IMG/VR virus record: IMGVR_UViG_3300035667_000105
Location: 1-53,931 of that record
Reading direction: 5' to 3' (one strand)
Length of the DNA stretch: 53,931 nucleotides
Origin: a virus
The stretch's first letter is position 1, and every line of letters begins with the position of its first letter. The position numbers and the translations under genes were made by a program. The notes under the pieces were generated by a model that made no database searches, had not been told where the DNA came from, and saw only the letters and a program-made list of their open reading frames with translations. Shown one piece after another: positions 1-6,606 of this stretch.

Positions 1-1326
1 TTACCCTGTTCCGCCATCGTTTTCGGCTGCGCGCCGGGCGCGCCGTTTATCGGCGATTGCATTGCCTTTGGCGCCGCGGGTCCGGATGTAGCGAATAGTC
101 GTCTCGGTGTTCGTGTGCGTGAGCCCGTCGCGGATCTCCTCGATCGTCGCGCCGGCCTCATCCGCCTCGCCAGCTCCGCCGGCGCGGGCGTCCATGTTCC
201 AGACGGCGTCGGGAATGCCGGCGGCGCGGGCAATGTCACGAAACCAGTTGCCGTAGCTGCGCGCGCGGATCGGCAGGCCGTGCTGGCCCTTTACGATCGC
301 GCCGGTGCGTTAATCGTACGGGACGCTCTCAAGCAGGGGATGCAAGAGCGAGTAACGCGTGAGATCGAAGTCGTTGCCGGCCTTATATTTCGACTTCGAG
401 GTCTTCATATGCCAACGCCAGCCGGCGAGCCGTTCCCAGGTAAAGAAACCCGCCCACTGTTCGGTCGGCTTCACCGCCGGCAGATCCAGCGTCACGATGC
501 CCGCAGGCAGCTTGCGCTTGGCGCCGATCGGTGCCCATTCGCCGATGATGTCCATCTGGCGCAGCATCATCTCGAATTGAGCAGCAACGCCGATCGACAT
601 CATCCGTGCGCGCTCAACAGGAATGACGCCTTTGCGGCTCAATTCGAACGCGTTCCGGATGAACGCGGTGGCGTGCTGATAGGTGAGTTCTTCTTGGCGC
701 GCGCCGCCCTTCTCGAACTTGATCTTGGAGATGCGTTCGGCGAGCTTCTCGCAATCCTTGTGACCCAACGCCGCCATGAAATAGATCACGGTGCGCACCA
801 TGCTGACGGTGTCATGGGCGCGATCAATGCGCTCGGGTCCCCCCTCGAAAGCTGGCTGGCGCCAGCTCTTGTACCATTTGTTTTTTATATCGAGCACGGT
901 GACGTTGCGGATTAGCCTGGCCCCGACAGTCAACTCGATTCGACGCAGGGACTTGAGATAGAAAACCTGCGTCGTGAATTTTACCGTGTGGAAATCCGAA
1001 AGCGGATGTTCCTGATAGATCTTGCTGGCGGTCAGCATGGTGCCATCGTAACGAGTTTTGGTGAGTTGAGGCTCGGCCGCGCCGTTCGCGATGTGCTCTC
1101 GCAGTTCGGCGGTATGATCCTGGCAAAGCCGCGCGAGTTCATCGTCGGTCGCGCCCGGAGGCAACGGCCGCAAGGGATCGGGGAAGTCCATTGGAACGTC
1201 CCGCCTTACCTGTTTCGCATACCAGTACGGCAGGTTGTTGCGGCCGACTTTGAAGCCCGGTTTTTTTCCGCGGGGCGGCACCGAAGTTCTCCAGTCCGTC
1301 CTGGACATCAGCGGGGACACCGTCAT
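1..1326 (-). pseudogene. Phage tyrosine-recombinase integrase split by an in-frame TAA
   Basis: One leftward reading frame runs from an ATG at 1326 (GGAG just upstream; an earlier start at 1398 is possible) to the stop at 1-3 and is broken only by TAA at 310-312. The frame is unchanged across the stop. Residues typical of phage tyrosine recombinases are divided between the pieces. The first Arg (LRQMD, near 560) and Lys (TSKSK, near 395) lie before the stop. The second Arg (NMDAR, near 185), His (LTHTN, near 116) and nucleophile Tyr (IRYIR, near 89) lie after it. The truncated product would lack the Tyr and be inactive. A GAA to TAA change would explain it. It is the last gene of the leftward early operon. 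Readthrough or an assembly error are alternatives. A second, intact recombinase lies at 40940-41866. Confidence 0.85.
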
Positions 1327-1552
1327 CTGCTCCAACCCTGTTGTCATTGTCCAGCCAGCGCCGGACGCTTGGCCAATAAAAGCCGTTCCATTCATCACGA
1401 AACGGTGGAAAACCGCTTCTGTCGATCTTGCCGCGGATCAGCGCGCGGAATCGATCGCGGCCGAGTTTGGGCGAGACGAGGTCGTTGAGCTCGTCCCATC
1501 CCACGTAGAGACCGCCCGATTCGCCGGTGGATTTGGAGAGTAGCTCGGTCAT
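1139..1552 (-). CDS. Small protein preceding the integrase, unknown function
   Basis: The frame encodes 137 residues. The first 90 or so look like real protein (GWDELNDLVSPKLGRDRFRA, then GFPPFRDEWNGFYWPSVRRWLD), a pattern resembling the small DNA-binding or excisionase-like proteins often found just before integrases. The C-terminal 45 residues are Arg/Pro-rich and overlap the integrase start in another frame, so that tail may be an artefact of a lost stop or a frameshift. The start overlaps the stop of the upstream gene (ATGA), which supports the start at 1552. Function is inferred only from context. Confidence 0.6.
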   Translation of the reverse strand: MTELLSKSTGESGGLYVGWDELNDLVSPKLGRDRFRALIRGKIDRSGFPPFRDEWNGFYWPSVRRWLDNDNRVGADDGVPADVQDGLENFGAAPRKKTGLQSRPQQPAVLVCETGKAGRSNGLPRSLAAVASGRDRR

Positions 1553-1815
1553 CGCCTCTCCGAAGCGCGAATCGCGGCGTTCGTCTCCGCCATCATTTCA
1601 ACGACCAGATCGTGGGCCGCGACGGTCGGGTTAGCAACACGCGGAACCGCCAAATGGCATAAGCCTCGTTTCCACAGCGCCTCAATCGTGGCGTGCCTAT
1701 GAATGCACGTTCCATCCCATCCAGCCTCAATCCGACAAAGACCATTGCGCGCAACGATGTCGATCAGCGCGCGCTGTTGAGGCTTTGAAAGATCGTCGAA
1801 GGTTGACGTCGTCAT
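1549..1815 (-). CDS. Hypothetical protein, 88 aa
   Basis: Encodes 88 residues with a helix-rich N-terminus (FDDLSKPQQRALIDIVARNGLCRI) and a central IHRHATIEALWKRGL segment that could be part of a winged helix. It is coupled to both neighbours by ATGA-type overlaps (1812-1815 and 1549-1552), which fixes the start. It belongs to the leftward cassette that ends in the integrase. I do not recognise the family. Confidence 0.65.
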   Translation of the reverse strand: MTTSTFDDLSKPQQRALIDIVARNGLCRIEAGWDGTCIHRHATIEALWKRGLCHLAVPRVANPTVAAHDLVVEMMAETNAAIRASERR

Positions 1816-2075
1816 GCGGCAAGACCCTCCGCCGACGCGATGACGTCGCGCAGGTGTCCGTCGATCGCGACGTCCTGATCCGCGATCTCGCTGACCTCAA
1901 CACGGCTGCGCCATCTGCAGGTGCAAGTGGCAATGCAGAATACGTCGCTGCCGGCGACGTCGCGGGTTGTGGCGATGACATGCCGCCCTGCTACCGCCGG
2001 GTGCAGCCGCGGGCTATCCGAACGATGCCGATACCGGATGCGTGCTGCCAGGGCATTGCCGATCGCGGACGTCAT
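1812..2075 (-). CDS. Hypothetical basic protein, 87 aa
   Basis: The start at 2075 is chosen because it overlaps the stop of the ribbon-helix-helix gene (ATGA, 2072-2075); the frame is open further upstream to 2114. The product begins MTSAIGNALAARIRYRHRSD, contains a Cys pair (FCIATCTCRW) and is Arg/His-rich in its first half. Its stop overlaps the next start at 1815. Function unknown. Confidence 0.55.
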   Translation of the reverse strand: MTSAIGNALAARIRYRHRSDSPRLHPAVAGRHVIATTRDVAGSDVFCIATCTCRWRSRVEVSEIADQDVAIDGHLRDVIASAEGLAA

Positions 2076-2281
2076 GCTGCTTTTCCTTGAGACTTCGCAA
2101 CTTCGAAGCCCCATTCAACCAGCAGCCGAACCTGTTCCGAAAAGCTGGTTTGCTCAGAAACGGCCTGCGCACGGATCTGCGCGAATGTTTTCCGGTCGAA
2201 GCGCACCACGGTCTGCGGCGAAAGACGGTTGACGTCATCCGGGCTACAACATCCTTTTGCTGGTTCGCGCCGCCGCGTCAT
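2072..2281 (-). CDS. Ribbon-helix-helix-like DNA-binding protein
   Basis: Encodes 69 residues. Residues from about 24 fit a MetJ/Arc (CopG-type) fold: a strand VVRFDRKTFAQI, then helices QAVSEQTS and FSEQVRLLVEWGFEVA. Such proteins bind operators as dimers. The same pattern recurs in the protein at 44613-44849 (FDEETFAQI ... FAERVRELVELGLE), so the two are probable paralogues. It is coupled to neighbours on both sides by ATGA overlaps. It may regulate the cassette, but no target is visible. Confidence 0.7.
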   Translation of the reverse strand: MTRRREPAKGCCSPDDVNRLSPQTVVRFDRKTFAQIRAQAVSEQTSFSEQVRLLVEWGFEVAKSQGKAA

Positions 2282-2508
2282 GCCGCGTCCTCGCTGCGAT
2301 CGCGCCAGCCGAGCCGGGCTTGCTGCAGTGTCAGTTCATCGAGCAGCAGCCTGCCGCTGCCGCTGCGGATCGCGGCGCTAAGCGAGCGCTCGCGATCGGA
2401 ATGCGGCTTTGAAGAATGCGCGGCATTGACGCAGCCGCGGGTGATCAGCGGCGTCAGCTTGGTCGCCGCGGTGACGCAGGCGGAGAGCGGGATGCGTTCG
2501 TCGCTCAC
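2278..2508 (-). CDS. Hypothetical protein, 76 aa (GTG start)
   Basis: The frame is open to 2601, but a GTG at 2508 overlaps the TGA of the preceding gene (GTGA), as in the rest of the cassette, so this start is preferred. The product starts with SDERIPLSACVTAATKLTPLI, a segment with a helical pattern, and ends with LLLDELTLQQARLGWRDRSEDAA. No known domain is recognised. Confidence 0.55.
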   Translation of the reverse strand: MSDERIPLSACVTAATKLTPLITRGCVNAAHSSKPHSDRERSLSAAIRSGSGRLLLDELTLQQARLGWRDRSEDAA

Positions 2509-2690
2509 GCGAAAAACCCCATTCTGCAGCGCGCGCAGTAGCCGGAAACGCCGTCGGTCCAAATCGGGGCGTGAAGTGCCGGCGTCGCTGACGCAGGGCA
2601 TCGCTCGGCGCCGAAGAACTCACTATCGATCGGAGCGGCGCCGGCGGGATCGTCGACCTCTTCGAAATCCTCGACCGGCTCGCAGCTCAT
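2505..2690 (-). CDS. Small Cys-containing protein, 61 aa
   Basis: The ATG at 2690 overlaps the TGA of the upstream gene (ATGA); an alternative ATG lies at 2699. The product is acidic at its N-terminus (MSCEPVEDFEEVDDPAG) and ends in GYCARCRMGFFA, a CxxC pair that may bind zinc together with an earlier Cys. Function unknown; one of several zinc-ribbon-like small proteins in this operon. Confidence 0.6.
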   Translation of the reverse strand: MSCEPVEDFEEVDDPAGAAPIDSEFFGAERCPASATPALHAPIWTDGVSGYCARCRMGFFA

Positions 2691-2905
2691 CCCTCGCATC
2701 GCATCCTCCTGCCGGTTCCGGTGATGATCAGCAGCCCTTCGTCACGCCGCGGCAGCCAGCTTGCGATGCGGCCGATGTTGTCATGCAGCAGCGACAGCAC
2801 GCCGCTCTCGACGCAGGCCGAGCATTTCGGCGGATTGACGCAAAGCCAGGAGCAGCCGCCGACGCAGGCGCGGTTCTCGGTGCAGCCACAGCCGATGCAA
2901 CGCAT
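2687..2905 (-). CDS. Cysteine-rich small protein, probable zinc binder
   Basis: Starting at the ATG at 2905 the product has 72 residues with eight cysteines in the first third (CIGCGCTEN, CVGGCSWLCV, KCSAC), the pattern of a compact zinc-binding module. Residues 45-72 form a separate basic tail. The ATG follows the upstream stop by one base. Similar short Cys-rich proteins are common in phages of Rhizobiales; role unknown. Confidence 0.7.
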   Translation of the reverse strand: MRCIGCGCTENRACVGGCSWLCVNPPKCSACVESGVLSLLHDNIGRIASWLPRRDEGLLIITGTGRRMRCEG

Positions 2906-2906
2906 G

Positions 2907-3182
2907 TCAGTTTCCCCGCCGTTGGCGCCGGGCCTGGTGAAAGCCGTTGAGGTAGGCGAGCGCCTCCTCGGGCTTGCCGACGATGTCATCCGCGGTGAGC
3001 CGAAACAGGTTGGCGTCGCCATCGGCGCGGCCGCGCGCCACGATCGCGGGATCCATCCGGAAGCCGCCCTTGGCCATCGCTTGTGCGCCTGACACGATGG
3101 AGCGGGGCCCCGGGCTCGATACCGGTATCTCCCGCCTGGAGGGCGGACGCTCTGCTTGAGCTATCCCCGCGAACTTTTTCAT
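2907..3182 (-). CDS. Hypothetical protein, 91 aa
   Basis: The ATG at 3182 overlaps the upstream TGA (ATGA) and gives MKKFAGIAQAERPPSRRE. The C-terminal half (FRLTADDIVGKPEEALAYLNGFHQARR) looks like two short helices. Nothing allows a functional assignment. It is part of the tightly coupled leftward cassette. Confidence 0.6.
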   Translation of the reverse strand: MKKFAGIAQAERPPSRREIPVSSPGPRSIVSGAQAMAKGGFRMDPAIVARGRADGDANLFRLTADDIVGKPEEALAYLNGFHQARRQRRGN

Positions 3183-3436
3183 CGGCGGTCCCATGGCGTG
3201 ATCGCGCCGCGGTCGTAATCGAGGCAGTACTGCGCGCGGCGCAGATAGACGTGGTGTTCGTGGACGAAGCCGAAATGCGGCTCGTCATTGTCCGGAATGG
3301 CAATGTCGCCAGGCCGGGCAGGGCGCACGAACCAGCGGTCGGCATCGAGGCTCCAGCCCGCCGGCGCGTTGTCGTTACCTGGCGGCGCATCGAGGTTCCT
3401 CGCCATCGCAGCGACGGGATCGGAATCGGTGCTCAT
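3179..3436 (-). CDS. Hypothetical acidic protein, 85 aa
   Basis: The start at 3436 is set by an ATGA overlap with the preceding gene. The product has an extended Asp/Pro-rich N-terminus (DAPPGNDNAPAGWSLDADRW) and an aromatic, His-rich C-terminus (EPHFGFVHEHHVYLRRAQYCLDYDRG). No domain is recognised. Confidence 0.6.
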   Translation of the reverse strand: MSTDSDPVAAMARNLDAPPGNDNAPAGWSLDADRWFVRPARPGDIAIPDNDEPHFGFVHEHHVYLRRAQYCLDYDRGAITPWDRR

Positions 3437-3927
3437 GACGCCGCCGCTCCCGCTTCTGTGGGCGCCCAACCAAGTCCGCGCAACTCCGTCTCGACCGCCT
3501 GCAGCCGGTCGGGGGTTTGGCCGTCGCGGAACGCGCCGTTGCCAAAGCCGTTCAGCAATTCGTTGCGTTCGTTTTCGAGATTTTCGCGCCGCAGGTCCGC
3601 GCGCTTGGTGACAGCCTCGGCGATGACGAACAGGCCGGGCAAATGCGACAGTACGCAGGATTCGCAGACTAGCACCTGGTGCGGGCCGTAGACCGCCTTG
3701 GCGAGGTCAGCGTCGGGGCCCATCGCCCGGGCGAGCGCGGGCGAACCGAGCATGAGTTCGAACCCGTGCTGGCGCTGGACCGATGCAACGTCGATCGCGA
3801 AGCGCTGCATTCGAAGCCGCCAGAACAGCGGATAGTTGCCGTGCCCGACGCCATTGTCGCACAACGCGCACGGCTGCAGCTCGCGCTGCTTGATGCCGGG
3901 GAGCTTGTCGATATCGCCCCGGGTCAT
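3433..3927 (-). CDS. Putative zinc-binding protein, 164 aa
   Basis: Two CxxC pairs, CALC near residue 20 and CESC near residue 90, frame a hydrophobic middle and suggest a split zinc ribbon. A coiled-coil-like segment follows (RADLRRENLENERNELLNGFGN). The ATG overlaps the upstream stop (ATGA), fixing the start. Such proteins may bind nucleic acid, but no specific role can be given. Confidence 0.65.
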   Translation of the reverse strand: MTRGDIDKLPGIKQRELQPCALCDNGVGHGNYPLFWRLRMQRFAIDVASVQRQHGFELMLGSPALARAMGPDADLAKAVYGPHQVLVCESCVLSHLPGLFVIAEAVTKRADLRRENLENERNELLNGFGNGAFRDGQTPDRLQAVETELRGLGWAPTEAGAAAS

Positions 3928-4193
3928 GATGGGCGCGCCGCGTTGATTGCGCTAACGTTGATGGCTATTTTTTTGCCCATCGCATCGTCTCGGACCCACA
4001 CCATGGTCCAGTACCACCACTCGCTTTTGGTTCCGTGTTCGACAATGCGGCCCGTGCGAACAACGCCGTCCCGCAGGTACTGCACCTCGCGCCCAATCGT
4101 CAGGATGTTGAAGGCAGTGTTTTGGAACGCGCGGTCTGCGGCCCGCGCAACATCGCGGGCAATATTCAGATCGCTGAGGGGCGCTTCGGTCAT
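3924..4193 (-). CDS. Hypothetical protein, 89 aa
   Basis: The product has an N-terminal helix (DLNIARDVARAADRAFQNTAF) followed by a beta-rich part (EVQYLRDGVVRTGRIVEHG, EWWYWTMVWVRDDAMGKKIAI) that reads like a small SH3/KOW-type barrel. This resemblance is weak. It overlaps both neighbours by four bases and is the second gene of the leftward operon. Confidence 0.6.
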   Translation of the reverse strand: MTEAPLSDLNIARDVARAADRAFQNTAFNILTIGREVQYLRDGVVRTGRIVEHGTKSEWWYWTMVWVRDDAMGKKIAINVSAINAARPS

Positions 4194-4528
4194 GGCCGCG
4201 CCTCATTTGCGACGGCGGCTTTCGGCTTCTTCGACCACACGTTGACGTCGGCCGGCGCGTGTTCAGATATCCATTTCAGCCACGCCAACAACGCGTCGAC
4301 AGCGGCGAGTTGGTCGGGAGCCTCGGGCACGCCCGGCACGAGCAGGCAATCAGACCCCGGGATTTTGGTGACCCGGCCGCGCACCTTGTGCGTCTTGTAG
4401 CCGTGGCGAGCCTTTGCATCGATAAAATCGCGAAGCTGGCTCGCGGGTCCGCTCGCGATCGGCAAAGCGCCGTCAGGCATCGACCGGCCGAACTCGATCA
4501 AGCCGGAGGCGTAGCAGAATGCGCGCAT
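4190..4528 (-). CDS. Hypothetical protein, 112 aa, first gene of the leftward operon
   Basis: AGGA lies four bases before the ATG at 4528, so initiation here is convincing. The product starts MRAFCYASGLIEFG and mixes short strands with a helix (DQLAAVDALLAWLKWISEHA). It is the first gene after the leftward promoter and leader terminator at 4541-4602, so its expression should depend directly on antitermination. Function unknown. Confidence 0.65.
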   Translation of the reverse strand: MRAFCYASGLIEFGRSMPDGALPIASGPASQLRDFIDAKARHGYKTHKVRGRVTKIPGSDCLLVPGVPEAPDQLAAVDALLAWLKWISEHAPADVNVWSKKPKAAVANEARP

Positions 4529-4540
4529 CGGTTCCTCATC

Positions 4541-4602
4541 AAAAAATCACGCGGGCCGGGTCCTAGATCGAAGCCAAGGCTGGTTTCAAAACCGGCCCGC
4601 GT
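4541..4602 (-). terminator. Leader intrinsic terminator (attenuator) of the leftward operon
   Basis: Reading leftward, a perfect 11-bp stem (arms 4592-4602 and 4549-4559, left arm ACGCGGGCCGG) closes over a loop of about 32 bases. After two bases it is followed by six T (4546-4541). The T-run ends only 12 bases before the first start codon at 4528. A terminator between promoter and first gene implies control by attenuation or antitermination. The 320-base stretch 4529-4848 holds no convincing gene apart from these control signals. Confidence 0.7.
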
Positions 4603-4698
4603 GGCCGCCGGACGCACACTGAAAACACACCGGCGGAAGGTTACGGGAGTGACCGGGCATCACCTTGCCGGCCGCGCGACTCACGCCGCGGTCCCCGA

Positions 4699-4727
4699 GT
4701 CGTATTCCTAAAAATTAGGATATTCAA
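4699..4727 (-). promoter_or_regulatory. Candidate leftward promoter with operator in its spacer (PL-like)
   Basis: On the minus strand -35 TTGAAT (4727-4722) and -10 TACGAC (4704-4699) are separated by exactly 17 bases. The spacer is one base, the 15-base palindrome TCCTAATTTTTAGGA (4720-4706), and one base. A bound dimer would sit between the two hexamers. The promoter would drive the operon starting at 4528. The promoter at 5391-5419 has the same geometry. Confidence 0.65.
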
Positions 4728-4735
4728 GAAAAAAT

Positions 4736-4752
4736 ATCCTAAAAAATAGGAT
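4736..4752. promoter_or_regulatory. Second repressor operator beside the leftward promoter
   Basis: ATCCTA-AAAAA-TAGGAT is a perfect 17-base palindrome with the same half-sites as the operators at 4706-4720 and 5398-5412. Its centre is 31 bases (about three helical turns) from the 4706-4720 copy, a spacing that would allow side-by-side binding on one DNA face. Confidence 0.65.
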
Positions 4753-4848
4753 GCCCGTCTAGGTTGGTAGAGGAAAGCGAGTTTTAATGATGAGCTAGCG
4801 CGTTGCGTGAGTTTTCAACGACCAATAAAATTGCGTGGAGAAAACAAA

Positions 4849-5099
4849 TGACAGCGGCAGCTCGTGAAGCCCGGCATTGGAGCCTGGCGTTACAAATCGC
4901 AGCCCAAGTGCCGGTCGAGGAGCCGGATGCGTGGATTGTGCTAGCTTGCGTAAAAGATTTGATGGAGGAAGTTTTTAAAAACCGGGACGGGAGCGAACTC
5001 GCGCTTGGCGAGAATCAGCTCTTATTTTTTCCATCCGACGGCAAGAGCCCAAGGCGCCGAAGGACGTCGAGAGGCAGCCCTTCGGCCTTTCCGAAGTAG
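4849..5099 (+). CDS. Hypothetical protein, 83 aa, between the operators and the repressor
   Basis: GGAG precedes the ATG at 4849 by eight bases. The first 57 residues (MTAAAREARHWSLALQIAA, then DAWIVLACVKDLMEEVFKN) look like genuine helices. The last 25 residues are antisense to the repressor's 3' end and Arg/Ser-rich, so part of the tail may be incidental. The gene converges with the repressor and overlaps it by 85 bases, which could let its transcript interfere with repressor mRNA. Confidence 0.5.
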
Positions 5100-5380
5100 A
5101 GCCAATCGAGGGTTACGCCGGGAAGTCGTTGCACGATCTTGAAGGCGGCCTGCCGGCTTAGCGCCCCGCCATTTTCGAACGTACTCAATGTGGTCACTGG
5201 AATGCCCAGGAAGACTGCAAACGCTGTCGTTGTGCCAAAATCATAGGCCACGCGAAGGCGTATCAAGCGATCGCCTTGACCCGGTATTTCCTCTATTCGT
5301 GTCGGCTTTTTTGCCGGTCGACCCTTCTTCGCCATGGGGTGGGAGGGTGCCGCGTCGGCAGATTCGGCACCATTGAACAT
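5015..5380 (-). CDS. XRE-family phage repressor (CI-like)
   Basis: Encodes 121 residues. After a basic stretch (MAKKGRPAKKPTR) a helix-turn-helix spans about residues 38-90: RLIRLRVAYDF, TTTAFAVFLGIPVTTLSTFENG (scaffold and recognition helices), then LSRQAAFKIVQRLPGVTLDWLYFG, typical of lambda-repressor-like domains. There is no peptidase domain, so it is a short repressor. AAGG lies nine bases before the ATG. An operator (5398-5412) starts 18 bases upstream, so it probably controls itself and the Cro-like gene. Its role in lysogeny is inferred from this arrangement. Confidence 0.85.
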   Translation of the reverse strand: MFNGAESADAAPSHPMAKKGRPAKKPTRIEEIPGQGDRLIRLRVAYDFGTTTAFAVFLGIPVTTLSTFENGGALSRQAAFKIVQRLPGVTLDWLYFGKAEGLPLDVLRRLGLLPSDGKNKS

Positions 5381-5390
5381 TTTCGGTACC

Positions 5391-5419
5391 TTGCACTTCC
5401 TAAAAATCAGGATATTGAT
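5391..5419 (+). promoter_or_regulatory. Candidate rightward promoter with operator in its spacer (PR-like)
   Basis: -35 TTGCAC (5391-5396) and -10 ATTGAT (5414-5419) flank a 17-base spacer made of one base, the operator TCCTAAAAATCAGGA (5398-5412, one mismatch from perfect symmetry) and one base. This is the same geometry as the leftward promoter. The expected transcription start falls within a base or two of the ATG at 5426, so the Cro-like message may be leaderless. Confidence 0.6.
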
Positions 5420-5425
5420 TCCAGC

Positions 5426-5677
5426 ATGGCCCGAAATGGCGAATCGCGAACGCTTGGTTCGACCGCGGAAGTGATGACCGCCCTCGACGGTATCACTGGC
5501 GTGATGAAGCTGACCGGCGCGCCGTATAAGCGCGTCTGGGAATGGGATAAGGACCGGACGTTTCCGTCAAAATATTTTGCGGTGATGGATTGGGCTTTGC
5601 GAAAAAAGCGGCTCCGCGCGCCGCCTTCACTTTGGGGGCAGGTGACGGTACCGGAAATGCAAAAGGTGGCGGCATGA
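5426..5677 (+). CDS. Cro/YdaS-like regulator
   Basis: Encodes 83 residues. Residues 13-65 fit a Cro-type helix-turn-helix: TAEVMTALDGITGVMKLTGAPYKRVWEWDKDRTFPSKYFAVMDWALRKKRL reads as helix, turn, recognition helix (here quoted in overlapping parts: TAEVMTALDGITGVMKLTG, APYKRVWEWDKDRTFPSKY, FAVMDWALRKKRL). It is divergent from the repressor and starts just after the operator-containing promoter, the usual place of a Cro antagonist. No Shine-Dalgarno site is evident, in line with a leaderless transcript. Confidence 0.8.
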   Translation: MARNGESRTLGSTAEVMTALDGITGVMKLTGAPYKRVWEWDKDRTFPSKYFAVMDWALRKKRLRAPPSLWGQVTVPEMQKVAA

Positions 5678-5814
5678 TCGTGACGAGCACTCAACGCTGG
5701 ATACACGCGAAAGCTTTGGGGCCGGCTGCCACAGAGTCGAGTCGCCGTCGAGCGGCTTTTCGCGCCTGTGGAAAACTGGCGATAGGACCGTTGTCCAATC
5801 GCGCCTGTGGATAA
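5674..5814 (+). CDS. Small basic protein, 46 aa
   Basis: The ATG at 5674 overlaps the TGA of the Cro-like gene (ATGA). The product MIVTSTQRWIHAKALG... is Arg/Ala-rich and has two cysteines in the second half. Coupling is the main support; it could be a chance frame. Confidence 0.35.
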   Translation: MIVTSTQRWIHAKALGPAATESSRRRAAFRACGKLAIGPLSNRACG

Positions 5815-5881
5815 CCGTTTTTACATTTTGGTCTGTTCTGTTGCGTTCGCGTCCCTATCCCCGCAAGTCCCTGAGGACGCG

Positions 5882-6100
5882 ATGACTTTGCTGCGCGATC
5901 GGCGCCTTCCACCATTTCAGACGAACGCGCCGCTGCAGGAACGCGCGGCGTTGATCGTCATCGCCGCCTTCGGGCTGGCCATCGTGCTGGTCTTTGTCGG
6001 CGTGGTGGCGTTGCTCAGCTCGCTGCTGCCGGCGCCGGCGCCGCCGCAGCGCTTCACCGCGCCGCCGTTCACACTCGATTTTGCGGCGGTGACCCGATGA
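5882..6100 (+). CDS. Small membrane protein, 72 aa
   Basis: GAGGA lies six bases before the ATG at 5882. One strong transmembrane segment covers residues 20-45 (ALIVIAAFGLAIVLVFVGVV, then ALLSSLL), preceded by a charged cytoplasmic-type N-terminus and followed by a Pro-rich tail. Its stop overlaps the start of another one-span protein. Function unknown. Confidence 0.65.
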   Translation: MTLLRDRRLPPFQTNAPLQERAALIVIAAFGLAIVLVFVGVVALLSSLLPAPAPPQRFTAPPFTLDFAAVTR

Positions 6101-6216
6101 CGCCGGCGGCGGAAAAAATCCGTGTCGCGCGGCAGTTGATCATCGTGCTGATCGTCTCCGCGATCTGCACGCTAGCCGCGGCCTACATCGCAACAATTAC
6201 AGCGACGCCGGTGTGA
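6097..6216 (+). CDS. Very small membrane protein, 39 aa
   Basis: The ATG at 6097 overlaps the TGA of the preceding membrane protein (ATGA). The product starts MTPAAEKIRVARQ and then has a single hydrophobic segment (LIIVLIVSAICTLAAAYIA), ending TITATPV. The tandem of two one-span proteins suggests a membrane-acting early function, for example superinfection exclusion, but this is speculation. Confidence 0.6.
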   Translation: MTPAAEKIRVARQLIIVLIVSAICTLAAAYIATITATPV

Positions 6217-6219
6217 ACG

Positions 6220-6606
6220 ATGGCGGTGCCGCGTAACAGCATCAGGAATTCCGCGCCGGCCGGACGCCCGGTACTCCAGACTAAGAAAGGCACTCATCGA
6301 AAGTTGGAAGGGAAAGCTGCCGCCGGGTGCTCAGACCCGGCGGTTCCTCTCATAATCGACCCATTCGGCATGAACCCGTTACGGCTTGGGGCGCGGTGCA
6401 CCATACGGCAGACCACCACCAAGCGCCTGTCCGTTCCGCGCACGCGCCGCCGCGATTACCGATACGTGGTCTCCTTCGCGGTTGAGTTGGACGGCCGCGC
6501 GCGATGGACCGGCGGTGTTGAGCCGACCGATCTAACCTTGGTCAACGTTCAACGAATGATCGATCGCCGATTCTGCAGCGAGCGCCATGCCGGAGCGCTG
6601 CGATGA
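6220..6606 (+). CDS. Hypothetical protein ahead of the replication initiator
   Basis: The frame is open from 6220 (128 residues), but an ATG at 6370 would give 78 residues starting MNPLRLGARCTIRQTTTKRL and would leave the hairpin 6320-6343 untranslated. The C-terminal part (RRDYRYVVSFAVELDGRARW, PTDLTLVNVQRMIDRRF) looks like a small alpha/beta protein. The stop overlaps the initiator start (ATGA at 6603). Start uncertain, function unknown. Confidence 0.5.
   Translation: MAVPRNSIRNSAPAGRPVLQTKKGTHRKLEGKAAAGCSDPAVPLIIDPFGMNPLRLGARCTIRQTTTKRLSVPRTRRRDYRYVVSFAVELDGRARWTGGVEPTDLTLVNVQRMIDRRFCSERHAGALR
6320..6343 (+). terminator. Strong hairpin, possible early terminator
   Basis: CCGCCGGGT (6320-6328) and ACCCGGCGG (6335-6343) form a perfect 9-bp stem with a 6-base loop, followed by TTCCTCTC, a poor U-tract. 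If the next gene starts at 6370 rather than 6220, the hairpin lies in its leader, mirroring the attenuator on the leftward side. Confidence 0.35.

Noticed and set aside
1-312. Stop codon reassignment as explanation for the interrupted integrase
   Set aside because: TAA, TAG and TGA all end many other clearly bounded genes in the window, so a global code change is excluded.
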